From Helianthus annuus (lineage: Eukaryota; Streptophyta; Magnoliopsida; Asterales; Asteraceae): a stretch of 64,000 bases of DNA. The stretch is from assembly GCF_002127325.2 (NCBI RefSeq), contig NC_035437.2, positions 111,244,821 through 111,308,820 on the forward strand, in the 5' to 3' direction. Of the stretch, positions 44,212 to 55,415 are shown in pieces. Each line of letters starts with the position of its first letter. Positions within the stretch are counted from its first letter, which is position 1. The translations under genes were made by a program, and so were the position numbers. The notes below the pieces were generated by a model. That model did no database searches. It was not told where the DNA came from and worked only from the letters and a program-made list of their open reading frames with translations.

Positions 44212-45417
44212 TGATGGATGGGTTTAGGAATGTGATTATATGTGTTTAATGTCTAATCTTATGCATATTTGGTTGTTTATATGTGTGGAATTGGATAACT
44301 ATGAGAAAATGATGTTTTGCAGGTTAAATACGAAGATTGGATGGGTTTTGGGGAATGTTAATAGATTGAAAATGAAGATATTAGAAGATGGCATGATAGA
44401 GGGTTGAATTACGAAGACGTGGGCGAAAACGGTGCGTAAAACGGAGCTAAAACGAAGAAGTTATGAAGAAAACAATTTTGGAAGAATCTGCCGACCGTAA
44501 GCTACGGTTCACCAACCATAGGCTACGGTTGGGTGCTGATGTTGGTCAGAATTCTGAAACTGTAAGCTACAGTTCCCAAACAGTAGCCTACGGTTTGGGT
44601 TATAGAAAAACGCAAATTTGAGGGTTTTTATGATATATTAGGGTTGGTTAATGGGGGCAAGGATTATCTCATCTTCCAAGTCGAATCCAGGCACCTCTAG
44701 GGCATCAAGATCGACGCTTTTTCACTCCAATCCATCATTCATCACACCGAATCATCAACCACGATCATGAATTCATCATCAATCCAAGCTTTTGAAGATT
44801 CTTCGTGCGAGATGAGCGGCTAAACTTTTTGTGGTTTCCTCCGGATGGAGGGTTTTTGTAAGTTGATTGATATTATGTGTTGACACAATCATTTTAACCT
44901 GGTGATCTAAGCATTCGATGCTTTTCACCATTGATTTGATTTCTTGATTGTAAACAATTACGTTTATTTAAACCTTAATTTCTAAGCATTCAGTTCCCGA
45001 GAGTTCTAGTAATTGGGATATATTTGACATGGGGTTAGGGTTTGTAAATTGTAATAAATAATCATTCGATAACCTCCCGTTATGTATTGACCGGAGTACT
45101 TAGTCGTTGGTTATCACAATTGATGAATTAAAATTAACACCTATGTCTATGTAGGTAACGGTTAAACACATAATTGAAGTTAACTGCAGAACCTGAAATC
45201 TGGAGGAACCATCTTTCTTCTCGTTGATTTAAAACACAATTTTTATTCGTTAATTTAGCTATTCTCAAAATCAAACAAACCGATTTTCTCATTCAGTAAT
45301 ATTTAATCAATCCTTTTCATTACGACACTTTCCACAGTCCTCCCTTGGTTCGATACCCTGCTTATTCTATACTAATAGTTTAAATAGGTTTTTGCATGTC
45401 CATAACGACAGACATCA
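44212..45417 (+). repeat. Solo LTR C, 1206 bp, inserted in element B Gag
   Basis: It has TGATG ... CATCA ends, as in element A. The flanks GACTC (44207-44211) and GGCTC (45418-45422) are a 5-bp TSD with one transition. Removing the LTR and one TSD copy rejoins the Gag frame. A TATA-like GATATATTAGGG lies near 44632. Upstream of it are two dyad pairs, 44495-44528 and 44560-44593, each two 13-bp words (CCGTAAGCTACGG, CTGTAAGCTACAG) with an 8-bp spacer. Confidence 0.85.
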
Positions 45418-45422
45418 GGCTC

Positions 45423-46177
45423 CTTGACTTGTGCTGTACTTGCTGGGCGTAGCCTGGCTTGCACCTCGTCCGGTGTGTCAGTCGGGACCGCTCCAGTGAT
45501 CGGTGGTGAGTCTGATATGACGGGTCCGGTAGTTTTTCCACTCCTGGTCATGACAGCATTCACATCCCTGTGTCCGCCCGGGTTTGGTTCTGTATTACCC
45601 GGAAGACCACCTGGGGGCCTTTTGGACATCATCTGTGCCAGCTGACCAACCTGATTCTCGATATTCTGAATCGAGGCTTTCTGACTCCTCATTTCTCCCT
45701 CGTTAGCTAGAAAACGATCTTCGCTTTGTTGGTATCGTTTTTCGGAGCTAGAGAGAAGCTGGGCCATCATATCTTCCAGCTTGGAACTAGACTGAGGGGC
45801 CTGCTGCTGGGAGCTACTCCCAGTGCCCTGATTCTGGTACGAATATGGACGTTGCTGGTAGGGTTGGTTGTACTGCTGGTACTGCTGACCCTGCTGAGGC
45901 GCTGGAGCACGCTGAGTAAATCCCAAGGGATTTTGATTGCCTGCGTTCGCTCGCCACCCAAAATTTGGCTGATTTCTCCAACCGGGATTATAGGTGTTAC
46001 TGTACGGGTTGTTCTGCGGCCTCACTTGATTACTCACAAAATCTACTTCTTCGTGGCCCTCATATACGACTCCCTGAAAACATGCCACAGGCTCGTGTGA
46101 CACTCCGCACTGGTCACATCCCGAGCCAGCATGCGCAATCATCTGGGACCTGTCGAATCTCGATGCAAGAGCCGAAA
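45423..46177 (-). pseudogene. Element B Gag, C-terminal part
   Basis: The frame from 46177 reads SALASRFDRSQMIAHAGSGC, CDQCGVSHEPVAC (Athila Cys/His motif) and HEEVDFVSNQ. A Gln/Tyr-rich segment (QYQQYNQPYQQRPYSYQ) follows, then IQNIENQVGQLAQMMSKRP, and the frame ends at solo LTR C. The N-terminal Gag core is missing because the LTR of E1 begins at 46178. A few residues encoded by that LTR extend the frame artificially. Confidence 0.8.
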
Positions 46178-49100
46178 TGTCACACCCCGAATTTCCACGT
46201 GTCACCGGTGGGCCTGGTGGGGGATTAACGTGACGTAGTTGATATCATCATAGTCAAACAACACAAATTATAATGCACAACGGAAGCAAAGATAGATTCA
46301 TTTCAACTTAAATTATTGTAATATTCGAGTATCACAAAATGTCGAAATAGAATCCACAGGCAGAATCAAATAAAAAGGAAACTTCATTTCAACAGACTTC
46401 ATGCATCCTAAGCTTGCGAGACTTCTATGGATGCTTAAGGAGTGACCAACCTATTACGCGTAGTACCTGCACTTAGTCTTTTTGGAAAATACGTCAGTTT
46501 ACACTGGCAAATACAATTTAACTGACTCATTTTGAAAATGTTTAAAATTGATTTAAATGCTCATGGCATAAAACTTTTTATAACTTGGGATAATTATTTG
46601 CTTAATAATCTTGTAAAAGAATTACATGTTCGTTCTGCGTTCGGTAGCCCGGGTCATGCCGGGTTAAAGATTAATAGACACACCACTTAATATAATTCCA
46701 CCACGAGACTTCTCTCGTACCGACGATAATACATGTTGTACAACACTACGGGTGTACGCCTACACCCGAGTGCTAAGGTCGTGGCCATTCTTTGAATGAT
46801 GCCAAGGATATCCGGGACATGGTCTTTAAGCCCCCAAAGGCGTTAAACAAACAAAACAACATTTTCAAACGGGTTAATTTGACTGCACCTAACCAAGACC
46901 GGTTAAGGTCAATTCCCCGACCAAGCGGTATTTTATATACCGTACCCCAAGCCCGTATAGGGAAAATAAGTTAAACGTATTTACCTGAGCAAAGTATAAA
47001 CCAATATAACGAGTGCACGTAGCTTTTACTGGGCTCCTAGATCTGGAAATTAAGGTTTTAATAACCTATTAGAATCCTAACGGGTCTTAAGCTTAGACCG
47101 GTTAGTTTTATATAAAGATTACGGTTTTAAACGCACAATAAGGCGAAGACCGTTTTAGAATGTGGTTTTGTCCCAACAAGCTTGCACACTTGTTTTATAT
47201 GGGTAACATAATCACATTCTGGATTTTGAGACCAAAAAGATATGGTTTGACCCGTTTCGGCTAAAATGGCCAAACTAGTCACATGAGCCGATCCGAACGC
47301 GTATAATGCGTAACGAGTAACCATAAGAGTCAAATACAAGTTTCTGAAGTCAATATGCTTAAAATATGTTGTGATATCAGAATGATACCTTCCATTATGC
47401 CCCAAATGATTTTAAACCAAAACTATGCCTCATAAGGGCGTTTTGGTCATTTTATAAGGTGTAAAAGGGTTAAAACGATAACCTGAGTTACAGGTCTGAT
47501 TAGATTAGTAAATATACTTAATTTACTAAGTTATAACAGTAGGGTATCAAATACATGTGAAATTTATTATCTTTAACCTTACTATGCACCATAGGGGCAT
47601 TTTGGTAATTTCACATGTGCCTAAAAGGTCAATTCTGGAATTCTGAGTTCAAAACATTTGCCTACGGTTTAAAATATAAAAATTCACTAATTACATCAGT
47701 AGGTTCAAACCCTTAAGCTTAATAAGGTTCTAGTGTACACTTATGCGTTAAAAATGCCTAAAAAGGCGATTTGGAGCCATTTCCGGGTTTTCTGTAAAAA
47801 GCTGATATTTTTAATATTCCAGAAGGCTTAAAATAATTTATTTGTCATAACAAATCAGTAGAAATTGGTTTGAGGTCAAAAGGATTTGTAAAACTCATTT
47901 TATGGCTAAAAAGGGCAAAACCGGCATAAACCGAATTAATCTTAGAATACTAAGTTATGCTCAGCCTAAAAATAAGTAAAAATCACCAAAAATCCCAAAA
48001 TATTATTTTATAACAGTGGGTAAAAAGTTTGGTATAAAAATTTGGGTTTTGATGGGCTATACGTAATTTACGCCATTTAATTAGTAAAGAAGATCTTAAT
48101 TACGCTATTGAGCATAACTCTTAATTTAGACCTCAAACTGACTTCAAATTTTGGGTGCAAGTTTATAAATCAGTAGCTAAGGTTCCTACCCTTTTACATT
48201 TTCAAAAATCACGTTTTAAGGTCAATTGGGCATAATGGTCAACATATAAGCGATTAACGGAAACATGCATGTGAATAGGATATCTAATGAACCAAGTTGT
48301 ATAATCTCAGAGAGTTATACTAACATGTAAATAGGTTCAAAAGAAGCTCTAAGGCAATCCTAATCTTGGCTTAAACGGGTCAGAACTGAAAGTCAAAGCA
48401 GAAGTCAAACTTTGCGACTTTCGGTTCCAAACCGAGCCTAAACTGAAAATTGTCGAGTTGAACATGTTGGAACATGTTCTTACATTAATTACCAAGTTAT
48501 TTTAATGATCAAACAGGTTGCATGTATCCTACATTGCTAATTATGCATTAATTTGCAAATAACCTTTCTGTTGACTTTTTATAATAAGCTTTGACTCGAC
48601 AATTAACATAGTTAGAGTGGGAATCTGGAAATACCCTTTTAAGGGTTTGTTACCCACATAATTACCTACTTAAAGGTACTTTTAATTCGTGATTTGACAG
48701 AGCACATTTTAATTAATCACGAAGTCAAACCTTAATTACGACGGTTTGACTTTTAGCTAATTAACTAAGCTAAAACGAATTAAGAAAGGTTAAGGACACT
48801 TACAAGAGTCCTAATTGTGCTTAGGGATCACTAAGAGAGGTGCTTGCTGTCCAGAGAGCTCCAGGAGTTGAGTTGTGAACTCTTTACAATTGAATGCACA
48901 AATGGTTACAACTAGTGGCTCTTATATAGATGTTTTGATGCAACAAGATGGTGCCAAACAAGTCTATAGGTGATCCCAGATGAGTCCAAGTGCCCCCCTA
49001 TGCATGAAATACCATTGGGGCAGCCCCTGGTATATAAAACAAGCTTTTAAAGTCGGTTAACAGGCCTGAATGGCAGCTGTCCACGAATTTCTGATGCCGG

Positions 49101-49766
49101 GAATCTGATGCGGCCCGCCTGGGGTTACCAGGGATTCTAATGCGGGCCGCCTGACCTGTATAACCTGCCAAACAAGTTTTAAAGTTTGCACTTTTGGTCC
49201 CTGGTCCTTTGTAACGTGGTTTTAAGTCCTTAAATTGCATTTTTGACCTCTTAACCTTATTTTTAAGGGCCTTGGGACTTTTACTAACTTGGTTAAGTCC
49301 TTGACCAACCTTGTAACCACTCATAAGGCCATAGAATTCAATGTTGACGCTTTTAACCCCTCGAACACGAATTTGATCATAACTTTCTCATACGATAACG
49401 AAACTTTATGAAATTTTAAACACATATTCTAGTGAGTATATTTTATCATTACAAAGCTTCGGGTCTGCCAAAAGGTCACTCAGAGGTATACTTTGCACAT
49501 GTTGACACTTTTAGCCCCTGTAGTTTGTAATTCCTCACTTTCCTTTATGTTTCGCTTCGTATGACCCATGATTTATTCGTTGGAAGGTATAAACATTATG
49601 TAGGGCTATTTTAGAATATATTTATCCATGGTTGACACTTTGGACCCTTATATTCACGTAGTTTCCCTGTTTGTCAACTTTAGTCCCTCCAAAGTATTCT
49701 TTCTCACGTTCAGAGCTTATGACACGTGTTTATACTTTATTGGACACAAATTTTCAAGGTGTTACA
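46178..49766 (-). repeat. E1 3' LTR, 3589 bp
   Basis: It runs on the minus strand from TGTAACACCTTG at 49766 to GGGGTGTGACA at 46178. A TATA-like CTATATAAGAG lies near 48921-48931. Upstream are the dyads GCGGCCCGC (49110-49118) and GCGGGCCGC (49142-49150), 32 bp apart. No ORF in it is credible. Confidence 0.85.
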
Positions 49767-49785
49767 TCCTCACCCCCTTAAAAGA
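49767..49785 (-). other. E1 polypurine tract
   Basis: The minus strand reads TTTTAAGGGGGTGAGGA directly before the LTR start. The same sequence lies at 60422 for E2. Confidence 0.8.
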
Positions 49786-49802
49786 AATCTCGTCCTCGAG
49801 AT

Positions 49803-50723
49803 TTAAGGAAATAGATGAGGGTATTTCTCTTTCATTGAGGATTCTAGCTCCCACGTGTATTCAGGGCCTTTGCGAGCGTCCCACTTCACCTTGACAATAG
49901 GTACAAGCTTTCTCCGAAGCTTCTTTACCTGTCGATCCTCAATCGACACAGGTTTTTCCACAAATTTTAAGCTCTTGTCTATATGCACATATGTGTGTGG
50001 TATGACTAGCGACTCATCGGCCAGACATTTCTTCAGATTGCAGACGTGAAATACATTATGAATACCATCGAGCTCTTTAGGTAAGTTTAACTTATAAGCC
50101 ACTGATCCTACACATTCGATGATCTCGAATGGTCCTATATACCTTGGGCTTAACTTACCTTTCTTGCCAAATCGCATCACCCCTTTCCAAGGTGATACTT
50201 TGAGCAAAACTTTATCGCCAACCTCAAACTTGAGAGGTTTTCGCCTTTCATCCGCATAGCTCTTCTGCCTGTCTCGAGCAGCTTTCAGGCGGTCGCGAAT
50301 TTGGACAATCTTGTCCGTTGTTTCGAAGACTAAGTCAGGACCTGATAATTGCGTATCTCCCACTTCTGCCCAGCAAATGGGCGTTCTGCACTTTCTACCA
50401 TATAGTGCCACAAAAGGCGCAGCCTTAATGCTAGTATGGTAGCTATTATTGTAGGAGAACTCGACCAACGGTAAATGCCTGTCCCAACTACCTCCTAGAT
50501 CAATTACACATGCACGCAGCATGTCTTCCAACGTTTGAATAGTACGCTCACTCTGCCCATCCGTCTGAGGATGGTAAGCCGTACTGAAATTCAATTGAGT
50601 GCCTAAAGACTGTTGGAAACTCTTCCAGAAATGAGATGTGTATCTAGTATCCCGATCTGAGATAATAGATACTGGTACGTCATGCAAGGCCACAATCTTA
50701 TCCACGTACAGTTGGGCTAGCAT
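49803..50723 (-). pseudogene. E1 integrase core and C-terminal chromodomain-like region
   Basis: It contains [15 protein letters not shown] and [20 protein letters not shown] (integrase D and E), [16 protein letters not shown] (C-terminal integrase domain), and ends [34 protein letters not shown], a chromodomain-like tail typical of Tekay elements. Compared with E2, a 20-bp deletion near 50754 puts this part out of frame with the upstream integrase. Confidence 0.9.
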
Positions 50724-51643
50724 GTCAGAGCTGAAGGTCTCTTTAATGGGCTCAGTCTGTCAACTATGACCCATATAGTATCATTTCCCTTCGGCGTCTT
50801 AGGCAATTTGGTGATGAAGTCCATCGTCACCATTTCCCATTTCCAAGTGGGAATTTCAGGCTGTTGCAGCAAATCTGACGGCTTCTGATGTTCAGCTTTG
50901 ACTTTAGCACACGTCAAGCATTTAGCTACATAAGCAGCTATAGACTTTTTCAAGCCTATCCACCAATAATTTGCCTTTAAATCCTGGTACATCTTATCAG
51001 CTCCAGGATGGACGGAATACTTGGAATTGTGGGCTTCCTTGAGGATAACATCCCGAAGTCCTCCATATACAGGAACCCATATTCGTCCACTTAACCTCAA
51101 CATTCCGTCCTTGTCGTAGGACAACTGTTCTTCAGTTACTCCTAATTTCTCCTCAGGATAGTTAGCTTCCAACACAGCTTCCTTCTGTGCAGCTAACAAT
51201 CTTTCATTCAAACTGTTCTTAATTTCAATGCTCTTGGCATTGATCCTTATTGGCTTCACTCTTTCCTTCCTGCTCAAAGCATCTGCGACTACATTGGCCT
51301 TGCCTGAATGGTATCTTATTTCACAATCGTAATCGTTCAAGGTTTCCATCCATCGTCGCTGCCTCATGTTCAAATCCTTCTGATTGAATAGGTGTTGAAG
51401 GCTCTTGTGGTCGGAATAGATCACACACTTCGTCCCATACAAATAATGCCTCCAAAGCTTAAGTGCAAATACAACGGCACCCAATTCCAAGTCATGGGTG
51501 GTGTAATTCTTTTCGTGCACCTTTAGTTGACGTGAAGCGTAGGCTATGACCTTGCCCTTTTGCATTAACACACAACCCATTCCGGTGTGTGATGCATCAC
51601 AATACACCACAAATTCTTCAATGCCTTGAGGTAGAGTCAGCAC
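50717..51643 (-). pseudogene. E1 RNase H and integrase N-terminal part
   Basis: RNase H is shown by [34 protein letters not shown] and [12 protein letters not shown]. The integrase zinc region is shown by [17 protein letters not shown] and [11 protein letters not shown], followed by [17 protein letters not shown] (first Asp). The upstream end is broken by a 7-bp insertion (a repeated TGGTGAC) near 51645 relative to E2. Confidence 0.9.
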
Positions 51644-51742
51644 TGGTGACTGGTGCGTTACTCAACTTCTGCTTTAAGATATCAAAAGATTCTTGCTGCT
51701 TAGGCTCCCAATTAAACTTAATGTTCTTACGCGTTAACGAAG

Positions 51743-54373
51743 TTAAGGGTGCAGCAATCCTTGAGAAGGTAAACGCCTATAGTATCCAGCCAAACCTATG
51801 AAGCTACGAATTTCTGAAGGTGTCTTTGGCTCTTGCCAGTTCATAATAGCTTCTATCTTTGCGGGATCCACTTGAATTCCACGTTCGCTCACAACATGTC
51901 CAAGGAACTGGACTTCGCAAAGCCAAAATTCACACTTTGAAAACTTGGCATAGAGCTTCTCTTGACGGAGCAGTTTAAGAATGCACCGAAGATGCTTCTC
52001 ATGGTCAGCTTGGTTCTTCGAGTAGATGAGAATGTCGTCGATGAAGACGATGACAAATTTATCCAGATAAGGCTTGCATACGCGATTCATGAGATCCATG
52101 AATGCGGCAGGTGCGTTAGTGAGCCCAAAAGGCATCACTAGGAACTCGTAATGACCATAACGAGTCCTAAACGCGGTCTTATGTACGTCCTCCTCCTTGA
52201 CCTTCAATTGATGATAGCCTGACCTGAGATCTATCTTAGAAAAGTAACTCGCTCCCTGCAGCTGGTCGAATAGATCATCGATTCTAGGCAAAGGATATCT
52301 GTTCTTGATAGTAACCTTGTTTAGCTCACGGTAATCAATGCATAGACGCATTGATCCATCCTTCTTTTTGACAAACAGAATCGGCGCTCCCCATGGAGAT
52401 GAACTTGGTCTAATAAAACCTTTAGCTAGTAAATCATCTAGCTGTGTCCTTAATTCCTTCATCTCCGTTGGTGCTAATCTATATGGTGCTCTGGCTACTG
52501 GTGCAGCTCCGAGGATGATGTCAATCTTGAATTCCACCTGCCTATCTGGTGGCAAACCAGGTAGTTCCTCCGGAAAAACCTCGGGATAGTCAGAAATGAC
52601 TGGTATGTCTTCGATCCTGGGCTTCTTCTCGTCAATGGTTACTTGTGCCATATAAATGACACAACCCTTACTCGTGCATCCGGATGCCTTAAGCATGGCC
52701 ACTTGTTCTGACAATCCGTGTTGAGTATCTCCCTGAATAGTGAGTGGCTCACCAGATGGGGTCTTGATTACTACCTGGTTCTTGTTGCACACTATCTGGG
52801 CTTGGTTACGCGATAACCAATCCATTCCTATTACTACATCGAAGCCTGCTAGCTTAAAGGGTAACAAGGACAAAGGAAAAGAGTGGTTCCTAATGGATAG
52901 GACACATCCATCTAATACAGTCGAAACTGTTTCTATTGTTCCATCAGCTAATTCCACTTCATATTTCATACTTAAAACTTTAACAGGTAATTTCAACAGT
53001 TCACAGAACTTATTATCTACAAAGGACCTATCCGCCCCAGAGTCAAACAATACCCTTGCGTAGACATCATTAATGAGAAAAGTACCTGTTATGACATTAT
53101 CATCTTGAATAGCTTCCTTTGCATCCATGCGGAAGACCCTTGCATTAGTCTTCTTTCCCTCTTCCGCTTTCTTGGCAAGTTTCAGGCAGTTGGGTCTAAT
53201 ATGTCCCTTCTCATTACAATTGTAGCAGGTGGCATCCTTAAGTTTCTTGCAATCTAATGCCTTATGATCCGGGGACTTACAAATCCCACACAGTTTCTGC
53301 TGAGATTGGGATCTAGACTCCTGCCTGCATTTCCCGAAATGGTGCTTCTTACAAACTTTGCACCTGGGCTTCTCACCCGACTGTTGATCTCCCTTCTTGG
53401 ATCCCGACCCTTTCTTGTGGTCGTCATTGCCCTTGCGCTTCTTGTCTGAGCGCCGCGAACCGTCATCTTCGCGTTTTCGTTTCTCAGCATCTGCAGCTCT
53501 CAGGGATCTCTGTCTAACTGCGTCTAATGTAAGGGACAGAGATATGTCAGCTACTGATCGAAACGTAGTGGGCCGAGAGGCCTTGACGCTCGCTTTAATT
53601 TCTGGGGCCAGACCCCCAATGAAACGGGCTATCCTCTTCGGTTCAGGTGTTATAAGATAGGGAACTAGCCTTGATAAGGTATTGAAGGTTGTGAGGTATG
53701 CCTGGCAGTCCAGGTTCTTCATGAATATGGACAGAAAATCAGATTCTATCCTTTCAACCTCGTGTTGGGGACAATAATTCTCCTTGAGCAGGGCAACAAA
53801 TTGTTCCCAAGACATATTGTATAGAGGTATCTTCCCGGTGGCTTGAATCAGCGACTTCCACCATTGTAGTGCATCACCTTTAAAAGATTGTGTCACAAAC
53901 TTCACAATATCTCTTTCAGCACAACCACTTATATCCACTACTGTCTCTATTTCATCAAGCCAAGTCATACAGTCCACTGCCCCCTTCTCCCCAGTAAAAT
54001 CCCGGGGTTTACAAGACACAAAGTATTTATACGTGCAACCCTTGGCACGTGGGGCATCATAAAGCACGATCTTCTTGGAATGATTATCATTTTCATTCGA
54101 AGAATGTCTATCATCATCCTTCTTAGATTCTTCCTTTTTAGACTTGGGTTGGACAGATGGTGGCTTGCTGTGAGACTCAAAATGAGTCTTGGATTTGATA
54201 TGCGGTGTAGACAAGGTCCTACTATGGGTCCCACTGTACTCACTGTACTGTCTTTCTAATGCCTTTGTAACCGCATCATCTACCAGTGCTTTCAACTCCG
54301 CACCAGTTAACTGTATCTTTGCATTATTGTGGTTTTCCACCGGACAACTATTTACCTCGTCCGACCTAGCCAT
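51743..54373 (-). pseudogene. E1 Gag, protease and reverse transcriptase
   Basis: The ATG at 54373 starts [19 protein letters not shown]. The Gag core includes [18 protein letters not shown] and [12 protein letters not shown]. Three zinc knuckles follow: [26 protein letters not shown] and [14 protein letters not shown]. Protease is [16 protein letters not shown] includes [40 protein letters not shown] and [15 protein letters not shown]. The frame is lost after LAGYYRR near 51780, where E1 has a 7-bp net deletion compared with E2. The rest (876 residues) is intact. Confidence 0.95.
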
Positions 54374-55228
54374 GTAGCTTCACTGCTACATATAAACAAT
54401 AATGGGCAAGGTTTTATTTAACAGCTAATACAGTATTTTATGTATTTTATTAACCATGGTTTTAAATAGCCATTGCAGGTTAATTTATTAATCAAATATT
54501 AATTCAGGATCTGTATTATAATCCTATATTATAGTTAAGAATTAACATATAACTTAGTCACAAGGCCAGTGTTAGTTTATAACCCGGATTCTTACAGAAT
54601 CAAAGTATTAGGGTCTGAATCACAGTTCATTACCCTATTCTAGACAGTGAGTTGCAGACTCAAACTGTCTCTTAGTCCCTAGGACATTAATTATTACCCT
54701 TAGGCACTTCATTCTCAAGGAATGGACATTTACTTACAGGGAATTTTAAATTAACCCAATTTTCAATGATGGCCTATGTGACTTTTACTGTGTCATAATT
54801 TACCCAGTATGTCAACATACTTACTGATGTCAACAAAATTTGGAATCTTTTAGACAGGTTCTACCATTCTGGCCATGTCTGTGACGACACGTGGCTAGGT
54901 TTTACCCCTAAGATTCTCTTTATAACGCAGATCAATCCTAAGTTGAGACGTTAATTATGGACCTGAATCTAATTATGGAGATACCATCTTGGCCTTGTCT
55001 TAAAATGACACGTGGCTAGGTCTTGTCCCTTTTTTTTAGATTTTGCCATTTAAATTAATGGTAGGTCTTCTTTATTTTAGGAAATGTTATTTTCATTTTT
55101 ACCTTTTTATTTTAAGTTTATTCATATACTAATTTATAACAACAATCATGAAAATTTAAATGCAACATTTCACTAATAAATATTCAACAGTACAATACTT
55201 GCCCTAAACGGGACTTCTACAAATAACA
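54374..55228 (-). other. E1 intergenic region between accessory ORF and Gag
   Basis: There is no ORF. Two related blocks containing GACACGTGGCTAGGT lie near 54885-54900 and 55008-55022. The remainder is A/T-rich. Confidence 0.5.
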
Positions 55229-55384
55229 TGCCCACGCAGGGGCGAAATACAACAAACAATAAACAAAACAACAAACAAACCCACGCAGGGGTTAACTGAA
55301 AGACATGCCCACGCAGGGGCAGTATACAAAAAGACAAGCTCGCGCAGGAGCTGAATACAGAAACAACAAGTCCACGCAGGGACT
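55229..55384 (-). other. Five hairpins with compensatory stems and a constant loop
   Basis: On the plus strand the units are GCCC-ACGCAG-GGGC (55230-55243), AACCC-ACGCAG-GGGTT (55278-55293), TGCCC-ACGCAG-GGGCA (55306-55321), AGCTC-GCGCAG-GAGCT (55337-55352) and AGTCC-ACGCAG-GGACT (55369-55384). Both arms change together while the six-base loop stays constant. In element RNA (minus strand) the loop reads CUGCGU or CUGCGC. The array starts about 30 bases after the accessory ORF stop. Confidence 0.8.
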
Positions 55385-55415
55385 GACTACAACTAAGCAA
55401 CAAACAACAAGGTCT

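Larger units (their letters stand above)
26434..46177 (-). mobile_element. Element B: Athila-type Ty3 retrotransposon, visible part, multiply interrupted
   Basis: In minus-strand order the window shows Gag (from 46177), protease-RT-RNase H-integrase, an env-like ORF, a hairpin/purine-tract module twice, and the 3' LTR. Element A lies in the LTR and solo LTR C lies in Gag. The 5' part is displaced by the E1/E2 array and is probably beyond the right edge. A DLGA protease, FMDD reverse transcriptase and env-like third ORF identify the Athila lineage. It carries a nonsense codon and a frameshift in integrase, so this copy cannot move on its own. Confidence 0.85.

Noticed and set aside
52338..54377. 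Plus-strand ORFs across E1 (and copies across E2)
   Set aside because: Antisense shadows of Gag-RT; no independent protein motif.
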